Shown here: positions 6,591 to 9,647 of the stretch, piece by piece
How the letters are laid out: every line of letters begins with the position of its first letter
Numbering within the stretch: position 1 is the stretch's first letter
Source: Candidatus Hikarchaeia archaeon HikBin4
Lineage (GTDB): Archaea; Halobacteriota; Halobacteria; Halobacteriales; Hikarchaeaceae
NCBI GenBank assembly: GCA_009889685.1
Contig: WTZT01000017.1
Location: 1-9,647 of the forward strand
Direction: 5' to 3'
Length of the DNA: 9,647 nt
Notes under the pieces: model-generated
Seen by the model: the letters and a program-made list of their open reading frames with translations, nothing else
Told to the model about the DNA's origin: nothing
Databases searched by the model: none
Translations under genes and position numbers: made by a program

Positions 6591-7121
6591 ATGGATATAA
6601 TCGGGATCGTTGGACTCCCAGGAAGTGGGAAAACGGAGATATCTAATTATGCTCGTGAAAAGAAAATACCAGTCATATCGATGGGCGATGTTATTCGAGA
6701 AGAATGTTTGCAGAGGGGGTTAGATCCAGCAGATTATCACGGAGAAATTGCAAAGAAAATTAGGGAGGAATTGGGGACGGATGCAATAGCAAAACTGACT
6801 GTCCCTCTAATATATGAAGTGATAGAAAACCAAAATAAAATCATAGTGGACGGTATAAGATCAGGAGAAGAAGTAGAAGTGTTTAGAAGAGAATTCGAAG
6901 GGAAATTCAGACTAGTGAAAATTGAATCTCCTTTCAAAATGCGTTTAGATAGAATTAGAGACAGGGGGAGAGATAATCCAGAAGTAGAAACGTTAAGTGA
7001 AAGGGATAATAGAGAATTGGGATTTGGGTTGAAAGATGCAATGGAGAGTGCAGAAATTGGAATAGAAAATTCAGGCACGATTGAGGAATTGCAATTGAAA
7101 ATTTCGAATTTGATTATTTGA
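6591..7121 (+). CDS. UPF0200-family P-loop nucleotide kinase-like protein
   Basis: A 176-residue protein matching the archaeal UPF0200 family, related to dephospho-CoA kinase and adenylate kinase. Walker A GLPGSGKT is at 8-15. It is followed by ISMGDVIREE (29-38), a region resembling the substrate-binding segment of nucleoside monophosphate kinases, then IIVDGIRSGEEVEVFRREF (about 84-102), a very typical stretch for this family. The arginine-rich lid-like RIRDRGRDNPE comes next, then SERDNRELGFG. The true substrate of UPF0200 proteins is, to my knowledge, not established. The ATG at 6591 gives a P-loop close to the N-terminus as in homologues. AAAGGA ending 4 bases before the ATG could be a weak ribosome-binding site; the TATA-like box at 6560-6567 would instead imply a leaderless message. 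The gene ends 2 bases from the end of the opposing transporter gene. Confidence 0.88.
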   Translation: MDIIGIVGLPGSGKTEISNYAREKKIPVISMGDVIREECLQRGLDPADYHGEIAKKIREELGTDAIAKLTVPLIYEVIENQNKIIVDGIRSGEEVEVFRREFEGKFRLVKIESPFKMRLDRIRDRGRDNPEVETLSERDNRELGFGLKDAMESAEIGIENSGTIEELQLKISNLII

Positions 7122-7123
7122 AA

Positions 7124-7684
7124 TCACACCAAGAAGAAGATAGTTGTTAAAAGTACAAGTATGCCGAAAACGTCGCACAGGTTGGTCACAGTAGGGATAA
7201 CGACATCGTCTGGATCTAGTTTGAGTAGATATGCAGTGTAAGTTGTAAGTAAAGCAACTATTGCTGTGAAAATGGAGATGAGTACGCCGCTAAGAGTAGT
7301 GATTAAAACTACTTGATATAGGCCTAGTAGAGGTTCGAAAACTATAGTTGAAACCGCCCATGTCGCCACTCCAATAAGAGGGAAGATAGTAATTGAAAGT
7401 GCCATAGTAGAGAGGATGTTTCCAGTTAAATGATAGTTACTAGCTTTGAATTCTAGGAGCCCTAGATGGAATGCTGTGGAGAGTCTAGCTGAGAGGATGC
7501 TACCGAGGCTACCAGCAGTTCCTATGGTAACAGGGACTAATACCAATAGGGTAGGATAATGAAAGAGAGTGGACTCGAAAGAAGACAAAACTAGTCCCAT
7601 AGATATCTCAAGAGAGGTGAGAACTGCCAAAACGGGTAACATTGTTTTAGTGATGGATCGTACGGACCAGGTCATATCAGCCAC
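7124..7684 (-). CDS. MgtE/SLC41-type divalent cation transporter, second half
   Basis: A 186-residue integral membrane protein made only of the MgtE channel domain (about five hydrophobic segments: roughly 15-36, 42-60, 88-115, 118-152 and 162-185). PTLLVLVPVTIG and SARLSTAFHLG in the first half and DPDDVVIPTVTNLCDVFGI (157-175) near the end are the family signatures; Asp171 lies where MgtE has its pore aspartate. There is no cytosolic MgtE_N or CBS sensor domain. It presumably pairs with the upstream gene product to make the two-domain pore that eukaryotic SLC41 proteins carry in one chain, moving magnesium or similar ions. The start is GTG at 7684, overlapping the upstream gene by 8 bases, or ATG at 7675, one base after that gene's TGA. 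The GGGGGGTGG just before could serve either. Coupled translation is likely. Confidence 0.88.
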   Translation of the reverse strand: MADMTWSVRSITKTMLPVLAVLTSLEISMGLVLSSFESTLFHYPTLLVLVPVTIGTAGSLGSILSARLSTAFHLGLLEFKASNYHLTGNILSTMALSITIFPLIGVATWAVSTIVFEPLLGLYQVVLITTLSGVLISIFTAIVALLTTYTAYLLKLDPDDVVIPTVTNLCDVFGILVLLTTIFFLV

Positions 7685-8276
7685 CCCCCAGGATTATTCG
7701 GACCGCGAGAAGTAGAAATGAGAGCCCAAAAATATCACCTAGGGTTGAAACTAGAGGTCCTACAATAGTATCAGGATTTAATCCATTTCTATAGGCGGCA
7801 AAAATAACAGATATAACAGCAGTGATAAGCACTAACCCAGAAAATATTCCTGCTATCAAGGCTATTGAAAGTAGAATCCGTAGAGGGGCAACAGGTTCAA
7901 ATAAAAAAGTAAGTAAAAAATAGGCGAAGATTGCCCCTATTGCTGCTGCAAATAATGCATTAATAAATGATGCAAAAACCGCAGCATTGACTCTATGATC
8001 TGAGAAAGAAATTTTTGGTTCTATGAGACCCTGGTGAAGACCTGTTGAGATTCGTGCTCCAAGGGATCCGTAGACATTCCCTCGTATAGCTAGAAGAGCA
8101 GGTACCAACACCAATAGCCCAGGAATTGCCTGTAACTCTGTTTTCATACCTCCAAGAATCAAACCTGCAATGATACCACCAAAGCTGCTTAGAACGAGAG
8201 CTGGAAGACCCTCAAAATAGGCTTGACGGGTAAGTCTCCGGAGGTTCATTTTGATCATCTCCTTCATTTTGATCAT
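7677..8276 (-). CDS. MgtE/SLC41-type divalent cation transporter, first half
   Basis: A 199-residue membrane protein, again one bare MgtE domain with about five membrane segments (22-44, 50-66, 95-121, 131-160, 171-196). PGLLVLVPALLAIRGNVYG (52-70) carries the conserved Gly-Asn, followed by GARISTGLHQG (73-83) and NPDTIVGPLVSTLGDIFG (167-184) with Asp181 at the pore position. The family conducts magnesium and related divalent ions; no regulatory domain is present. The start is uncertain: ATGs at 8276, 8267, 8258 and 8249 are in frame and lie in a tandem 18-bp repeat that also doubles a GGAG ribosome-binding motif. The conserved domain starts after residue 10, so any of them gives a working protein. 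The next gene overlaps by 8 bases, implying one operon and a heterodimer. Confidence 0.88.
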   Translation of the reverse strand: MIKMKEMIKMNLRRLTRQAYFEGLPALVLSSFGGIIAGLILGGMKTELQAIPGLLVLVPALLAIRGNVYGSLGARISTGLHQGLIEPKISFSDHRVNAAVFASFINALFAAAIGAIFAYFLLTFLFEPVAPLRILLSIALIAGIFSGLVLITAVISVIFAAYRNGLNPDTIVGPLVSTLGDIFGLSFLLLAVRIILGGG

Positions 8277-8283
8277 CTCCTTC
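8245..8283 (-). repeat. Tandem 18-bp repeat (about 2.2 copies) doubling RBS and start codons
   Basis: On the minus strand the unit GAAGGAGATGATCAAAAT is present twice in a row without mismatch, and a third partial copy completes 39 bases. Each unit contains GGAG and two in-frame ATGs, with GGAG nine bases before the second ATG. The length of 18 keeps the reading frame, so the protein begins MIKMKEMIKMN. The outcome is two equivalent initiation modules in series at the front of the transporter gene. Confidence 0.9.
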
Positions 8284-8313
8284 TAACATATTGTTCAAGA
8301 AGAGTTGGGATTG

Positions 8314-8320
8314 TTAAAAC
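8314..8320 (-). promoter_or_regulatory. Weak candidate TATA box for the transporter operon
   Basis: GTTTTAA on the minus strand lies in the 79-base gap between srp54 and the transporter genes. Transcription starting about 26 bases on, near 8290, would give a short leader carrying the GGAG motif at 8277-8280. If it is not real, the transporter genes would be read from srp54. Confidence 0.25.
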
Positions 8321-8355
8321 GACACCGTATTGCGATTTGAACGGGGAAATTGAAA

Positions 8356-9647
8356 TTACTTGAATAAATCTAGATTATCCATCCCACCACTTTTTTGCAT
8401 TCGCTTCATAAGACGTTTTAAATCGCCCTGGCCGAGCCCTTGCATTTGTTTGATTCCTTTTTCCATATTTCGATGTTGGGAAAGTAGCTCTCTAACTTCA
8501 TCTTCACTTACACCAGACCCTCGAGAAATGCGTTCTATTCTACTAGCCCCTATAGTGCGGGGGTTTTTTAATTCAGAAGGGGTCATGGAATCCATGATAA
8601 TATCATAAATTACCAATTTATCTTTGGTTAAATCGACTGCTTCGGTGGGAATTTTATTCAAAGGACCCTTTCCAAAACTAGGCATTAAATCAAGAATTTG
8701 ATCTAGCGGGCCCATTTTATTCATGGCGCGCATTTGCCGGCGCATGTCTAGAAGTGTAAATGGGCCTTTCAATAAGGACATGGGATCCCACTCATCGTCC
8801 TCATCCGTGAATTCTTGCATAGCACGCTCGAGTCTCTCTGTGAGTTGTTTAAGGTCACCCATGCCAAGTAATCGAGAAATGAATCCATTTGGTTCGAATC
8901 GCTCGATGTCTTGAACGGTCTCGCCGGCGCCTATGAAAGCTATAGAAGTGTTGGTTTCATGAATTGCAGTGAGTGCACCTCCTCCTTTTGCAGTGCCATC
9001 AAACTTGGTTATGATGACTCCATCTATACCTATTGCTTCATGGAATAGTTTTGCTTGATCTTTTGCTCCTTGACCAAGGGCAGCATCGATTATTAGGAGG
9101 GATATATCGGGTTTTACTATAGCTTCTATTTGTTTGAGCTCAGTGATGAGATCTTTCTCGAGGGCATGCCTCCCAGCTGTGTCGATAATTTGAATATCAG
9201 TGTCTTGAGTCACTTTCATCCCAGATTGAAGGATTTCGAATGGATCTCCAGAATTAGGATCACCATAGAATAATACTTCAGCTTTTTCGGCCATTTGTTT
9301 TGTTTGAGCATAGGCCCCCGGGCGGAAGGTATCTGTTTGAATTATTGAAGAAGAAAGTCCTTTTGTGGAGAACCATCGAGCTAGTTTTGCTGCGGTTGTT
9401 GTTTTTCCAGACCCCTGCAATCCAACTAATAGGATTTTTTGAGAACGGAGAGGGATATCAGAGCTGTCTCCGACAAGGTTAACAAGTTCTTCGTATACTA
9501 TTTTGAGAACGTGATCACTTGCAGATGCCCCAGGGGGCGGATCTTGGTTACTAGCCCGTCCCCGAATAGAGTCGGAAAGGGACATGACTAGTTCGACATC
9601 AACATCGGCCCCTATAAGTGCCCTTTGGATATCTTTGATAACTTCAT
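8356..9647 (-). CDS. srp54: Signal recognition particle 54 kDa GTPase, N-terminus cut by window
   Basis: SRP54 binds signal sequences on ribosomes together with SRP RNA and delivers them to the FtsY receptor at the membrane. The frame continues past the ATG at 9585 to the window edge with VIKDIQRALIGADVDVELV, the N-domain helix that always precedes this point, so 9585 is not the start; roughly 20-25 residues are missing. The NG domain follows: P-loop GLQGSGKTTT (from 9423), TDTFRPGAYAQ, DTAGRH (9183-9166) and TKFDGTAKGG (from 9009). The methionine-rich M domain has the RNA-binding SRGSGVSEDEV (from 8526) and ends in a Gly/Met-rich tail at 8359. All GTPase motifs are intact. The transporter pair follows in the same direction after 79 bases. 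Confidence 0.97.
   Translation of the reverse strand, partial: EVIKDIQRALIGADVDVELVMSLSDSIRGRASNQDPPPGASASDHVLKIVYEELVNLVGDSSDIPLRSQKILLVGLQGSGKTTTAAKLARWFSTKGLSSSIIQTDTFRPGAYAQTKQMAEKAEVLFYGDPNSGDPFEILQSGMKVTQDTDIQIIDTAGRHALEKDLITELKQIEAIVKPDISLLIIDAALGQGAKDQAKLFHEAIGIDGVIITKFDGTAKGGGALTAIHETNTSIAFIGAGETVQDIERFEPNGFISRLLGMGDLKQLTERLERAMQEFTDEDDEWDPMSLLKGPFTLLDMRRQMRAMNKMGPLDQILDLMPSFGKGPLNKIPTEAVDLTKDKLVIYDIIMDSMTPSELKNPRTIGASRIERISRGSGVSEDEVRELLSQHRNMEKGIKQMQGLGQGDLKRLMKRMQKSGGMDNLDLFK

Noticed and set aside
8245..8283. Short tandem repeat as a CRISPR remnant
   Set aside because: The copies are directly adjacent with no spacers and fall in the start region of a coding gene.
8360..9482. Plus-strand open frames opposite srp54
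   Set aside because: They lie fully within a highly conserved GTPase gene and have serine/arginine-rich shadow-like translations.
9583..9585. ATG at 9585 as the start of srp54
   Set aside because: The in-frame codons before it encode the conserved N-domain helix (DIQRALIGADVDV), so the gene begins beyond the window.

Overview
This is an archaeal chromosome segment. It encodes archaeal replication factor C small subunit, archaeal-type alanyl-tRNA synthetase, SRP54, a UPF0200 nucleotide kinase and a di-glycine-ended ubiquitin-like protein. It also carries a tRNA-Arg gene split by an intron that folds into a textbook archaeal bulge-helix-bulge. The DNA looks moderately AT-rich and arginine is written mostly AGA/AGG. 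The set fits Euryarchaeota in the broad sense; an uncultured Thermoplasmatota lineage such as marine group II/III is a guess that the sequence alone cannot settle. No mobile element, CRISPR array or integrase is visible, and gene packing is very tight.

Layout. Bases 1-1881 (+): the end of a class I glutamine amidotransferase gene overlaps a complete phosphohexomutase gene. Bases 1861-2532 (-): a small MoaD/ThiS/SAMP-like protein gene is followed by a GNAT acetyltransferase gene, whose end overlaps the mutase gene tail-to-tail. Bases 2566-6363 (+): rfcS then alaS. Bases 6395-6499 (-): tRNA-Arg(UCU) with a 30-nt intron. Bases 6591-7121 (+): UPF0200 P-loop kinase. Bases 7124-8276 (-): two overlapping genes for the two halves of an MgtE/SLC41-type cation transporter. 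Bases 8356-9647 (-): SRP54, cut by the window edge. No gene-free stretch exceeds 300 bases; the longest (6364-6590) holds the tRNA gene and a palindrome.

Functionally this is a housekeeping neighbourhood: DNA clamp loading, tRNA charging, AGA decoding, protein targeting, sugar-phosphate metabolism and magnesium homeostasis. I see no dedicated new multi-gene system. The points most worth a second look are small: the SAMP-like gene in the same frame as the GNAT gene behind one stop codon; a perfect 7-bp inverted repeat bracketing a TATA-like box before the kinase; a tandem 18-bp duplication that doubles the ribosome-binding site and start codon of the first transporter half; and the tRNA intron.
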